From Solirubrobacter phytolaccae (GTDB lineage: Bacteria > Actinomycetota > Thermoleophilia > Solirubrobacterales > Solirubrobacteraceae), in NCBI RefSeq assembly GCF_027587195.1, contig NZ_JAPDDP010000071.1, forward strand, positions 1-42,755: 42,755 bases of DNA, read 5' to 3'. Shown one piece after another: positions 1-7,452 of the stretch (its first letter is position 1; every line of letters begins with the position of its first letter). The notes beneath the pieces are model-generated. The model was not told the DNA's origin and did no database searches. It saw only the letters and a list, made by a program, of their open reading frames with translations. Made by a program: the position numbers and the translations under genes.

Positions 1-427
1 CCGGCTGAGCGGGCGTCGCGGCAGCGCCAGGCTGAGCCGGCGTCCCCGGCTTCGCGGGCGCCCCGGCGCCGCCAGGCTGCGCGGGCGCACCCGGCAACTT
101 GATCGGCGGCGCGTACACCCCCGACGGGACCGGCGGCTTCGGCACCGGCGGTCGCGCCGGCGCCGCTTCGCCGCCCGCCTGCGACTGCTCGGGCTCGATC
201 TGCATCCACACGCGCTCGGCGGTGACCTCCTTGACGCGGAGCCGCAGGGTCGCCCCCGCGGGGATCTCCGGCGGCAGCTGGGCGGTGATCGGCATGCCGG
301 CGATGACGATCACCGCGTGGGTCTGCCCACGCGAGGCGACGCGAGCCATCATCGACGCGCCCTCCCGGATCGGCACCTCCGGGAGCTGAGCGCGCAGCAG
401 GGCGGCGGTGACAGCGATCGGATCCAT
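1..427 (-). CDS. FliK-like flagellar hook-length control protein, N-terminal part (cut by window edge)
   Basis: An open frame begins with ATG at 427 on the minus strand and runs off the left edge without a stop, giving about 142 residues. The first 85 residues (MDPIAVTAALLRAQLP...) form a compact domain with short beta-like stretches such as AVIVIAGMPITAQLP and TLRLRVKEV. After that comes a Pro/Ala/Gly-rich linker with repeated PAQPG and PAKPG units. This layout resembles the N-terminus of FliK-type hook-length control proteins, and the gene lies head to head with flgF across 40 bp. The C-terminal domain that would confirm the family is outside the window, so the name is an inference from layout and neighbours. 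Confidence 0.55.
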   Translation of the reverse strand, partial: MDPIAVTAALLRAQLPEVPIREGASMMARVASRGQTHAVIVIAGMPITAQLPPEIPAGATLRLRVKEVTAERVWMQIEPEQSQAGGEAAPARPPVPKPPVPSGVYAPPIKLPGAPAQPGGAGAPAKPGTPAQPGAAATPAQP

Positions 428-430
428 GAC

Positions 431-458
431 TCAAGGATGCCGGTCCGGGCGCCGATGG
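431..458 (+). promoter_or_regulatory. sigma28/sigmaD-like promoter for flgF
   Basis: TCAA at 431-434, then 16 bases, then GCCGATGG at 451-458. This fits the flagellar sigma pattern TAAA-N14-16-GCCGATAT. It lies wholly in the 40-bp gap between the divergent FliK-like gene and flgF. The start codon follows nine bases after the -10, so the transcript would have almost no leader. The GGGAG at 457-461 would then not be transcribed. Confidence 0.4.
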
Positions 459-467
459 GAGTCCCGT

Positions 468-1163
468 ATGGATCGCGGCCTCTATCTCGCAGCCTCAGGC
501 ATGCTCGCCGAGCAGATCCGCCAGGACCAGATCGCGAACGACCTCGCGAACGCGTCGACCGCCGGCTACAAGGCCGAGCGCACCACGCAGCAGTCCTTCG
601 GCGAGATGCTCCTCACCAACTCCGTCACCGGCCAGCGCGTGGGCAACGTCACCACCGCCGTGGCCGTCACGAACACCGTCACCGACTGGACGCCGGGGAT
701 CATGAAGGACACGGGCGAGCCGCTCGACTTCGCGATCAACGGCGACGGCTTCTTCGCCGTCCAGACCAACGACGGCACGCGCTACACGCGCAACGGCCAG
801 TTCGCCTCCGACGGCGAAGGTCGGCTGACCACGCTCCAGGGCGATCTCGTCCTCGGCCGCAACAACCAGCCGATCACGCTCGGCGCCGACGGCAAGGTCG
901 ATCCGCGCCTGCTCAGCGTCGTGAACCTCAACAACCCGGAGAAGGTCGGCAACTCCTATGTGACCGGCACCCCCGGGAACGTCCCCGGCCAGGTCGCGGG
1001 CTCCGTCCGCTCGGGTTCGCTCGAAGCCTCGAGCGCCGATCCGACCCAGTCGATGGTGGACATGATGGCGTCACTGCGCGCCTACGAGTCCGGCCAAAAA
1101 GTGATCCAGACCATTGACGAGACGCTCGGCAAGGCCGCCGGCGCCGTCGGTTCCCTGACCTAG
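468..1163 (+). CDS. flgF: Flagellar basal-body rod protein, FlgF/FlgG family
   Basis: This 231-residue protein is a rod subunit of the flagellar basal body. Residues 1-35 carry the rod-protein N-terminal motif (ANDLANASTAGYK at 23-35), the middle has GDGFFAV (92-98) and TRNGQF, and the C-terminus has GSLEASS at 183-189 followed by a long helix, as in FlgE/F/G proteins. I chose the ATG at 468 because MDRGLYLAASGM is the usual family beginning; an upstream ATG at 408 would add 20 unrelated residues. It is shorter than the usual FlgG and precedes a second FlgG-like gene, so FlgF, the proximal rod protein, is the better guess. Which of the pair is the true FlgF is not certain. Confidence 0.85.
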   Translation: MDRGLYLAASGMLAEQIRQDQIANDLANASTAGYKAERTTQQSFGEMLLTNSVTGQRVGNVTTAVAVTNTVTDWTPGIMKDTGEPLDFAINGDGFFAVQTNDGTRYTRNGQFASDGEGRLTTLQGDLVLGRNNQPITLGADGKVDPRLLSVVNLNNPEKVGNSYVTGTPGNVPGQVAGSVRSGSLEASSADPTQSMVDMMASLRAYESGQKVIQTIDETLGKAAGAVGSLT

Positions 1164-1164
1164 T

Positions 1165-1191
1165 TCAAGTCGTCCGCCCGAAAGCCGATCT
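1165..1191 (+). promoter_or_regulatory. sigma28/sigmaD-like promoter for flgG
   Basis: TCAA at 1165-1168, 15 bases, then GCCGATCT at 1184-1191, inside the 36-bp gap between flgF and flgG. The ATG of flgG lies eight bases after the -10, again implying a leaderless or nearly leaderless message. There is no Shine-Dalgarno sequence in the gap, which supports that reading. Confidence 0.45.
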
Positions 1192-1199
1192 AGATATCA

Positions 1200-1940
1200 A
1201 TGCTCGAAGGACTCCGAACCGCCGCGGCGGGCATGAAGGCGCAGCAGTTCAAGCTCGACGCCGTCTCGAACGACCTCGCCAACGCCAACACCACTGGCTA
1301 CAAGCGTCTGCGCGTCGGGTTCTCGGACCTGCTGTACGAGCAGGGCGGGCGCCCCACGATCTCCAACGAGGCGCAGCTCGGCACGGGCTCTCGCGCCGTC
1401 CAGGGCGGTCGCACCTTCGAGCAGGGCAACCTGACCCGAACCGACAAGCCCACGGACGTCGCGCTCCAGGGCCCCGGCTTCATGAAGGTCAAGCTCGCCG
1501 ACGGCCGTGACGCGCTGACGCGCGACGGCAACTTCCACATCGACTCCAGCCGCCGCCTCGTCACGAGCTTCGGCGGGATGCTCAACCCGAGCATCACGGT
1601 CCCGGAAGGCACGACAGAGTCCGACATCTCGATCGCCCGCGACGGCACCGTGGCTGCCAAGGGCCAGGCCCTCGGCCGCATCCAGCTCGTCAACGTGCGC
1701 TCGCCGCAGAACCTCGAGTCGGTCGGCGACAACGCCTTCACCACCAACGCGCGCTCCGGCAACGCCGTCGCCGCGCCCGCCACGACGACGCTCGAGCAGG
1801 GCACGCTGGAAGCCTCCAACACGGACATGGCGCAGGCCATGACCGACATGATCGAGGCGCAGCGCACCTACCAGCTGACGTCGAAGGCGATCCAGACCGC
1901 CGACCAGATGATGGAGATCGCGAACGGGGTCAAGCGATGA
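1200..1940 (+). CDS. flgG: Flagellar basal-body distal rod protein FlgG
   Basis: This 246-residue protein has the full FlgG architecture: an N-terminal rod helix with NDLANANTTGYKR at 24-36, a central D1-type region (GPGFMKVKLADGRDALTRDGNF), and the C-terminal GTLEASNTDM motif followed by a helix ending the protein. It forms the distal rod of the flagellum outside the cell membrane and is exported by the flagellar type III system, so it has no cleavable signal peptide. The start ATG has no ribosome binding site and lies just after a sigma28-like -10 element. Its stop overlaps the next gene by four bases (ATGA), showing translational coupling. Confidence 0.92.
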   Translation: MLEGLRTAAAGMKAQQFKLDAVSNDLANANTTGYKRLRVGFSDLLYEQGGRPTISNEAQLGTGSRAVQGGRTFEQGNLTRTDKPTDVALQGPGFMKVKLADGRDALTRDGNFHIDSSRRLVTSFGGMLNPSITVPEGTTESDISIARDGTVAAKGQALGRIQLVNVRSPQNLESVGDNAFTTNARSGNAVAAPATTTLEQGTLEASNTDMAQAMTDMIEAQRTYQLTSKAIQTADQMMEIANGVKR

Positions 1941-2197
1941 GCGCGATCAACTCGATCTCCACGACTTCGCTGCCGGCGGACATCCGCGCCGCAGGCACGG
2001 ACGCGGTCAAGGACTACAAGTCGGCCGTCGGCTTCGAGCAGATGCTCGCCGGACAGCTCGTCAAGAGCATGGTGAGCGAGAGCTCGCTCGGTGAAGGTCC
2101 GTACGCGTCGACGATGCAGGACACGCTGACCAGCGCATTGACCGGTGGTCAAGGTCTGGGCCTCGCCCGTCAGATCTACAAGGAGATGCAGTCGTGA
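1937..2197 (+). CDS. flgJ: FlgJ-type rod-binding (rod cap) protein, single domain
   Basis: This 86-residue protein matches only the N-terminal rod-binding domain of FlgJ: FEQMLAGQLVKSMVSES at 33-49, a small-residue region with GPYASTMQDTL, and the ending GLARQIYKEM. The muramidase domain found in enterobacterial FlgJ is absent, as in many other bacteria where a separate enzyme opens the cell wall. It should cap the growing rod. The ATG overlaps the flgG stop and its own stop overlaps the next start (GTGA), so it is translated as part of the block. Confidence 0.8.
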   Translation: MSAINSISTTSLPADIRAAGTDAVKDYKSAVGFEQMLAGQLVKSMVSESSLGEGPYASTMQDTLTSALTGGQGLGLARQIYKEMQS

Positions 2198-2703
2198 GCA
2201 CGGTTCTCGAGGCCGAGCTGCTGGTCCACCTGGATCAGCAGATCAACTCGGCGCGCCAGCTGCTCAAGCTCGTGCTCGCCCAGGGCGGTGCCATTCGCGA
2301 GCGCGACACCGAGGCCGTCCTTGCGCGGCTCGCCGACATCCAGTCCGAGATGGTCCGTCGCAACGGACTCGAGCAGGAGCGCACCAAGCTGCTCCAGCGT
2401 GCCGGCATCGCGCTCGGCATGCCCGCCACGAACGTGACGCTCGAGCGCCTGTGCAGCCTGATCACCCCGCCCGCCGCCACCGCGGCGATGCAGCGCTCCG
2501 CCGAACTTCGTGGCCTGCTCGCCGAGATCGCTCGCGAGCACGGCATCAACCGCGCCCTGATGCGCCAGGAGCTCACGTTCCTGTCACACCTGACCCGCCT
2601 GATCGGCCAAGAGGCCGAGCCGGGCTACAGCGCGCCCAACGGCGCACGCCCCAACGCCGCACCAGCACCTTCTGCCTACCGCGCTCTGGACCTCCAGGCC
2701 TGA
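2194..2703 (+). CDS. flgN: FlgN family flagellar export chaperone
   Basis: This 169-residue, largely helical protein has the size and heptad-like character of FlgN, the cytoplasmic chaperone that binds the C-termini of FlgK and FlgL and delivers them to the export gate. The N-terminus is VLEAELLVHLDQQINSARQLLKLV and a Pro/Ala-rich tail follows residue 145. The strongest support is position: it sits directly before flgK and flgL. The GTG start overlaps the preceding TGA. Sequence conservation in this family is low, so the call rests partly on gene order. Confidence 0.8.
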   Translation: MSTVLEAELLVHLDQQINSARQLLKLVLAQGGAIRERDTEAVLARLADIQSEMVRRNGLEQERTKLLQRAGIALGMPATNVTLERLCSLITPPAATAAMQRSAELRGLLAEIAREHGINRALMRQELTFLSHLTRLIGQEAEPGYSAPNGARPNAAPAPSAYRALDLQA

Positions 2704-2719
2704 CCCCACCTGAATCCTG

Positions 2720-4069
2720 ATGCCCATCTCATCTTTCTACGGCATGCAGACATCGCTGAAGGGCCTACTGGCTCATCAGCGCATGCTCGACACGACCGGC
2801 CACAACATCGCGAACGCGTCGACCCAGGGCTACTCGCGCCAGGAGGTCACCCTCCAGGCGTCGCGCGCCATGCAGCTGACGGTCGCGACCCCGACCGGCG
2901 GTGTCGGCGCCCAGCTCGGCTCCGGCGTGGACGTGACCGGCTTCCGTCGCATCCGCGACCAGTTCCTGGACTCGCAGTACCGCGCGCAGAACACGAACCT
3001 GAACGAGTGGACCGCGAAGGCCGACGCCCTCGACACGGCTGAGCTCTCGCTCTCCGAGCCGGGCACGGACGGCATCAACGCGCAGCTCGCGACGTTCTGG
3101 AACGCCTGGTCGGACCTGGCCGGCGCCGCCAACGACTCGTCGGCGAAGCAGTCGCTGATCCAGAAGTCCAACGGCCTCGCCGACTCGATCCAGTCCGTGC
3201 GCGGGCAGATGCTCGCCGCGCAGCAGGGCGCCCAGGGCCAGTACGACGCCATCGCCGGCGCCGGTGGCGAGGTCGAGAAGATCGCGGCCGAGCTCGCGGG
3301 CCTGAACAACGTGATCGCGCGCTCCATGACGATCGGCGAGACGCCGAACGACCTCCTGGACCGTCGCGACGTGCTGATCGACCAGCTCTCGGGCTACGGC
3401 CAGGTCTCGGTCGAGAACCTCGACAACGGCTCCATGAACGTCTCGTTCGTCGACCGCGGCACGGGCACCTCGTACCCGGTCGTGACCGACCGCACGGCGT
3501 CCTGGTCCGGCCCGCCCGTCGGCGGCTGGGACCCGGGTGGAGAGATGGGTGGCCTGCTGGCCGTCGGCAAGTCGCCGGGCGGCACGATCGACGGCTACCT
3601 GAACCAGCTCGACACGATCACCTCCTCGCTCGTGAGCACGGTCAACGCCGCGTACGGCGGCGAGTTCTTCAGCGTCGGCACGCCCGCGGGCGCCACGATC
3701 AAGGTCGCGGACGCGCTGCAGGCCAACCCGACGTCGGTCACCTCCGGCAGCGGCGCGGCCGGCTCCAACGACATCGCCCTCAAGATCTCCCAGCTGCGCG
3801 GCAACGCGTCGATCGACGGCGCCTACAAGTCCTTCGTCGCCAAGGTCGGTGGCGACCTCAACGAGTCCCAGCGCATGCAGGGCAACGCGTTGATCCTCGC
3901 CGACTCGGTCGAGAACCGCCGCCAGAGCGTCGCCGGCGTCTCCATGGATGAGGAGATGTCGAACCTCGTCCGCTTCCAGCGCGCCTACCAGGCGTCGGCG
4001 CGCGCCATGTCCACGATGGACGAGATGCTCGACGTCCTGATCAATCGCACCGGAAAGGTTGGCCTCTGA
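2720..4069 (+). CDS. flgK: Flagellar hook-associated protein 1, FlgK
   Basis: This 449-residue protein joins the hook to the filament. The N-terminus has the hook/rod signature NIANASTQGYSRQ at 29-41, and the C-terminus has the matching helical motif NLVRFQRAYQASARAMSTMDEML. The length is at the short end for FlgK, consistent with a small variable middle domain. It starts 16 bases after flgN and shares one base with flgL (TGATG), so flgN-flgK-flgL are translated together. No signal peptide is expected because export is through the flagellar channel. Confidence 0.95.
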   Translation: MPISSFYGMQTSLKGLLAHQRMLDTTGHNIANASTQGYSRQEVTLQASRAMQLTVATPTGGVGAQLGSGVDVTGFRRIRDQFLDSQYRAQNTNLNEWTAKADALDTAELSLSEPGTDGINAQLATFWNAWSDLAGAANDSSAKQSLIQKSNGLADSIQSVRGQMLAAQQGAQGQYDAIAGAGGEVEKIAAELAGLNNVIARSMTIGETPNDLLDRRDVLIDQLSGYGQVSVENLDNGSMNVSFVDRGTGTSYPVVTDRTASWSGPPVGGWDPGGEMGGLLAVGKSPGGTIDGYLNQLDTITSSLVSTVNAAYGGEFFSVGTPAGATIKVADALQANPTSVTSGSGAAGSNDIALKISQLRGNASIDGAYKSFVAKVGGDLNESQRMQGNALILADSVENRRQSVAGVSMDEEMSNLVRFQRAYQASARAMSTMDEMLDVLINRTGKVGL

Positions 4070-4980
4070 TGCGCGTCACGACTTCGATGGTTCAGCGCAA
4101 CGTCCTTGCTGATCTCAACACGCTGTCGGAGAAGCTCTCCAAAACCCAGAGCAAGGCGTCCTCCGGCAAGGAGATCACGCGCCCTTCGGACGATCCGTTC
4201 AACGCGGCCCGCGCCATGGGCCTGCGCCAGACGCAGGACGCGAACAAGCAGTACACGCGCAACATCAACGACGCGCAGGGCTGGCAGGACGCGACCGAGT
4301 CCGCCCTGGCCTCGATGACCGACCTGGTCGGGCGCGCCAACACGCTCGTCCTGCAGGGCGCGACCGACACGGCCGACGCCGAGTCGCGGCTCGCGATCGC
4401 CGCGGAGCTCGACCAGATCATCCAGGGCATCAAGGAATCGGCGAACGCCACCTACGGCGACACCTACCTGATGGGTGGCACCGCCACCGACATCCCGCCG
4501 TACAAGCTCGGCGCCGACGACACCTTCCAGGGCAACGAGGCCGGCCTCGACCCCTCGATCCCGGGCATCGTGCGCGAGATCGGCCCCGGCGTGACGATGA
4601 CGATCAACCTCGTCGGCCGCGAGGTGCTGGGCGACGGCGGTGCCGACGGCAAGCTCCTGAGCACGCTGCGCCAGATCTCGACGAACCTGAAGGCCAACGA
4701 CGGCCCCGCGCTGCTGGCCGACACCGGCGCGCTGAAGGCGCAGCAGGACACGCTGCTCAACGTCCGCGCCCGCAACGGCTCGATGACGAACCGGCTCACC
4801 GCCGCCGCCACGCGCCTGGACCAGATCCAGGGCGCCGTGACCGAGCAGCTCTCCAACACGGAGGACGCCGACATCGTCAAGACGATCATCGACTTCAACT
4901 CGCAGTCGGCCGCCTACCAGGCCTCCCTGCGCGCCGGCGCGAACATCGTGCAGACGTCGCTAATGGATTTCCTGCGCTAG
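4069..4980 (+). CDS. flgL: Flagellar hook-associated protein 3, FlgL
   Basis: This 303-residue protein is flagellin-like at both ends: MRVTTSMVQRNVLADLNTLSEKL followed by SSGKEITRPSDDP (31-43), and a C-terminal helix with IIDFNSQSAAYQASLRAGANIVQ. These features and the place after flgK identify it as FlgL, the second hook-filament junction protein. It is about the normal FlgL length. The start overlaps the flgK stop by one base. Its last codons overlap a predicted flagellar promoter for fliW. Confidence 0.95.
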   Translation: MRVTTSMVQRNVLADLNTLSEKLSKTQSKASSGKEITRPSDDPFNAARAMGLRQTQDANKQYTRNINDAQGWQDATESALASMTDLVGRANTLVLQGATDTADAESRLAIAAELDQIIQGIKESANATYGDTYLMGGTATDIPPYKLGADDTFQGNEAGLDPSIPGIVREIGPGVTMTINLVGREVLGDGGADGKLLSTLRQISTNLKANDGPALLADTGALKAQQDTLLNVRARNGSMTNRLTAAATRLDQIQGAVTEQLSNTEDADIVKTIIDFNSQSAAYQASLRAGANIVQTSLMDFLR

Positions 4981-4988
4981 GCCGATAG
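4961..4988 (+). promoter_or_regulatory. sigma28/sigmaD-like promoter for fliW-csrA
   Basis: TAAT at 4961-4964, 16 bases, then GCCGATAG at 4981-4988, right at the end of flgL. The leader to fliW would be about 65 bases and is unusually pyrimidine-rich (runs of CCCTCC). This is the third site of the same layout in the flagellar block. Confidence 0.35.
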
Positions 4989-5060
4989 GTCCCTAGAAGC
5001 GATCCGCTCCATCCCTCCCTCCTCCGTTCCATTCCCTCCCTCCAGGACCCCTCTTCGCCC

Positions 5061-5498
5061 ATGAGCATCACCATCGACTCTTCGCGCTTCGGCACGCTCG
5101 AGATCGCGTCCTCGGACGTCATCGAGTTCCCGACGGGCCTGATCGGCCTCGGCGGCAAGTCCTACGCGCTCGTCGCCCCTTCCGAGGACGGCGCCTTCGC
5201 CTGGCTGCACTCGCTCGACGATGCGGAGCTCGCGCTCCCCGTCGCGAACCCCTGGCACTTCTTCAGCGACTATGAAGTCGACCTCTCGGACGAGGCGGCC
5301 AAGCCGATCTCCGCCGATCCCGCCGACGTCGCCGTCTGGGTGACCGTCCGCGCCGGGGCCGAGCTCGCCGACTTCTACGCCAACCTGCGTGCCCCGATCC
5401 TCGTCGCCGAGGGCAAGGGCCACCAGATCATCAACGAGGCCGCTGACGCTCCCGTCCGCGCCCCGCTGTTCCCCGCCGCTGTCGCGGCGGCTGCCTAA
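5061..5498 (+). CDS. fliW: Flagellar assembly factor FliW
   Basis: This 145-residue protein has the FliW pattern: an early FGTLEI...VIEFPTGLIGLG, then the acidic WLHSLDDAELALPVANPWHFFSDYEVDL region, and YANLRAPILV near residues 110-119. FliW binds CsrA and flagellin alternately, releasing CsrA repression as flagellin is exported. It lies after flgL and before csrA, as in Bacillus. There is no good ribosome binding site close to the ATG; the leader is pyrimidine-rich. The Ala/Val tail is not informative. Confidence 0.93.
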   Translation: MSITIDSSRFGTLEIASSDVIEFPTGLIGLGGKSYALVAPSEDGAFAWLHSLDDAELALPVANPWHFFSDYEVDLSDEAAKPISADPADVAVWVTVRAGAELADFYANLRAPILVAEGKGHQIINEAADAPVRAPLFPAAVAAAA

Positions 5499-5541
5499 GA
5501 CCGCAAGTCAAACCCGCCGCAGCTGAATCCAAGGAGGAACC

Positions 5542-5760
5542 ATGCTGCTCATCACCCGCCGTGTCGGCGAGAAGATCATGGTCGGCGACGATGTCGTCGT
5601 GCACGTGATGGAGATCGTCGGAAACACCGTTCGCGTGGGCATCCAGGCCCCGCGCAGCACCCCGGTCTACCGCGAGGAGATCTGGCACGCCGTTCGTGAG
5701 GAGAACCGCGCCGCGGCCCACGCCGCGCCCGTCGAGTTCCCAACTCCGTCCAAGGCATAG
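5542..5760 (+). CDS. csrA: Carbon storage regulator CsrA (translational repressor)
   Basis: This 72-residue RNA-binding protein begins MLLITRRVGEKIMVGDDV and continues with VRVGIQAPRSTPVYREEIW, the conserved CsrA core that binds GGA motifs in mRNA leaders. The last 15 residues form a short Ala/Pro-rich tail. A very strong Shine-Dalgarno (AAGGAGGA, 5531-5538) lies before the ATG and itself contains two GGA motifs, so autoregulation is plausible. Pairing with fliW indicates control of flagellin translation. Confidence 0.96.
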   Translation: MLLITRRVGEKIMVGDDVVVHVMEIVGNTVRVGIQAPRSTPVYREEIWHAVREENRAAAHAAPVEFPTPSKA

Positions 5761-5780
5761 CTCGAAGAGCGATACGGGTA

Positions 5781-5809
5781 CGGTCTTGGCATGAAGCTTG
5801 CCAAGACCG
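5781..5809 (+). repeat. Perfect 11-bp palindrome around a start codon
   Basis: CGGTCTTGGCA (5781-5791) and TGCCAAGACCG (5799-5809) pair perfectly around a seven-base loop that holds the TG of the ATG at 5791. The palindrome lies 20 bases after csrA. It could end csrA transcripts, hide the start codon in RNA, or be a protein-binding site. There is no T-run after it. Confidence 0.7.
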
Positions 5810-6465
5810 CCCGCAACCTCGCGGTTGCTGACATCGCTCTCGCCTTCGCTCGCGATCGCGTTGCGGCGATGGTCCCGGGCGTCGAGCCGCGCAAGAAGCG
5901 GCGTCCGGGCGCCAAGACCCTCCTGCTCGGCGGTGGCGTGGCCGCCGCCGTCGCAGCCCTGTTCTTCAAGCGCGACAGCGTCAAGGGCCTCCTGCCCGGC
6001 GGATCGAGCGACACCGCTCCCGCCCCGGAGCCCGACGCGTACACCCCGCCGCCGGTGTCCAACTACGACGCCTCCGGTCCCGTCGCCAACACCGCGACCT
6101 CCGTGCCGGTCCCGCCGGCCTTCGAAGAGCCGGCGATCGACGAGGCCGCCGAGGAAGCCGCCGCCGCGGCCGAGGCCGCCAACATCGGCGGCAGCGTGTC
6201 CGACTACGCCGGCCCGGAAGGCGAAATCGCCGACGAGGCGTTCGCGCCGCTGGCCGAGGCCGGCGAGGGCGAGTCCGAAGGTGAGGAGCAGGCCGAGGAC
6301 GAGCTGCGGATCGCCGCCGAGTCCGACGAGGGCACGTCTGACGCGCAGCACCAGATCGAGGACGCGATCGAGGCGGCCGACAACCCGACCGAGCAGATCG
6401 AGCCGGTCAAGCCGGGCGACGACTCGGAGTGGAACACGTGGTCCGGGCGGTCCGTCAACCCGTAA
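5791..6465 (+). CDS. Acidic single-pass membrane protein of unknown function
   Basis: I do not recognise this 224-residue protein. A basic N-terminal part (residues 1-45, with RKKRRPGAK) is followed by one hydrophobic stretch (about 46-62, LLLGGGVAAAVAALFF) and then a long, Pro/Ala/Glu-rich, strongly acidic low-complexity tail. That suggests a cytoplasmic basic end, one membrane pass and a disordered acidic part. No Shine-Dalgarno is seen; TACGGT at 5779-5784 resembles a -10 element placed for a leaderless message. The ATG lies inside a perfect palindrome. Eight bases separate its stop from the next start. Confidence 0.7.
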   Translation: MKLAKTARNLAVADIALAFARDRVAAMVPGVEPRKKRRPGAKTLLLGGGVAAAVAALFFKRDSVKGLLPGGSSDTAPAPEPDAYTPPPVSNYDASGPVANTATSVPVPPAFEEPAIDEAAEEAAAAAEAANIGGSVSDYAGPEGEIADEAFAPLAEAGEGESEGEEQAEDELRIAAESDEGTSDAQHQIEDAIEAADNPTEQIEPVKPGDDSEWNTWSGRSVNP

Positions 6466-6472
6466 GGGGGAC

Positions 6473-7411
6473 GTGAAGCTCGGATTCGCGGTCAAAGTCC
6501 TGGGTGAAGGCGGGCTGCCGAGCCACGACGCGCGGCGCTGGCAGTCCGGTCCTCACCTGCGCCACTCGCTGGAGCACCTCACCGCGATCCTGGAGTACCT
6601 CGGGCGCCACGACATCCGGATGTACCGGATCACCTCGGACCTGGCGCCCTACGCGACGCATCCCGACCTGCCCCAGTTCCACCGGCAGGTCGAGGAGTGC
6701 GCGGACGAGCTGGCGCGGGTCGGCGCCCTCGCCCGCGAGCTCGACATCCGCCTCTCCAGCCACCCGGGGCAGTACATCGTCCTGAACTCGGAGAACGACC
6801 GGGTCGTCGAGGGGGCCGCCCGCGACCTCGAGGTGCAGGCCGCGCTGCTCGACGCGATGGGCTGCGGGCCCGAGGCGGTCGTCGTGCTCCACGTCGGCGG
6901 TGGCCAGGGCGACGCGCTCGGGCGCTTCGAGGCCGGCTTCGAGCGCCTCTCGGACCGCGCGCAGGCGCGGCTGGTGATCGAGAACGACGACCGCACGTTC
7001 GGCCTGCGAGACGTGCTCGGCCTGCACGAGCGCACCGGCCTGCGCGTGGTCTGGGACATCCTGCACCACCACTGCCACGACCCGGACGGCATCCCGGACC
7101 GCGAGGCGCTGGAGCTCGCGCTCGCGACCTGGCCGGACGACGTCACGCCCAAGATCCACTACTCCACGCCCAAGACGGCGATGGAGGAGCGCAAGAAGAA
7201 GGTCGGCCGCAAGACCGTGACCGAGTGGGTGCTGCCGCAGCTGCGCGCCCACGCGGACCTGATCGACCCGATCGCGTTCGGCCAGTTCCTGCGCGAGATC
7301 GCCACGGGCCTGGACTTCGACGTGATGCTCGAGGCCAAGGGCAAGGACCTGGCGCTTTTACGCCTTCGTGAGCAAATCGAGCGGGAGATGGCGAAGCCGC
7401 AGCGAACTTAA
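6473..7411 (+). CDS. uvsE: UV DNA damage endonuclease (UvsE/UVDE family)
   Basis: This 312-residue TIM-barrel enzyme nicks DNA 5' to UV photoproducts and starts an alternative excision repair. Family features are the opening KLGFAVKVLG, the MYRITSDLAPYATHPDL region, the metal-site segments LSSHPGQYIVLNS, VLHVGGG, VIENDD, WDILHHHCH and PKIHYSTPK, and the ending DFDVMLEAKGKDLALLRLREQ. I chose GTG at 6473 because the family motif begins there and AAGGGGG precedes it, although the spacing is very short. It follows the acidic membrane protein closely, so both may be on one message. Confidence 0.93.
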   Translation: MKLGFAVKVLGEGGLPSHDARRWQSGPHLRHSLEHLTAILEYLGRHDIRMYRITSDLAPYATHPDLPQFHRQVEECADELARVGALARELDIRLSSHPGQYIVLNSENDRVVEGAARDLEVQAALLDAMGCGPEAVVVLHVGGGQGDALGRFEAGFERLSDRAQARLVIENDDRTFGLRDVLGLHERTGLRVVWDILHHHCHDPDGIPDREALELALATWPDDVTPKIHYSTPKTAMEERKKKVGRKTVTEWVLPQLRAHADLIDPIAFGQFLREIATGLDFDVMLEAKGKDLALLRLREQIEREMAKPQRT

Positions 7412-7452
7412 CGCGAGCCCGTGCCCGGATCGGCCACAATACGACGCATTCC

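Noticed and set aside
5431-6495. A 354-codon minus-strand open frame opposite csrA and the acidic protein
   Set aside because: It is rich in Arg, Gly and Val with no domain, and csrA on the other strand is certain.
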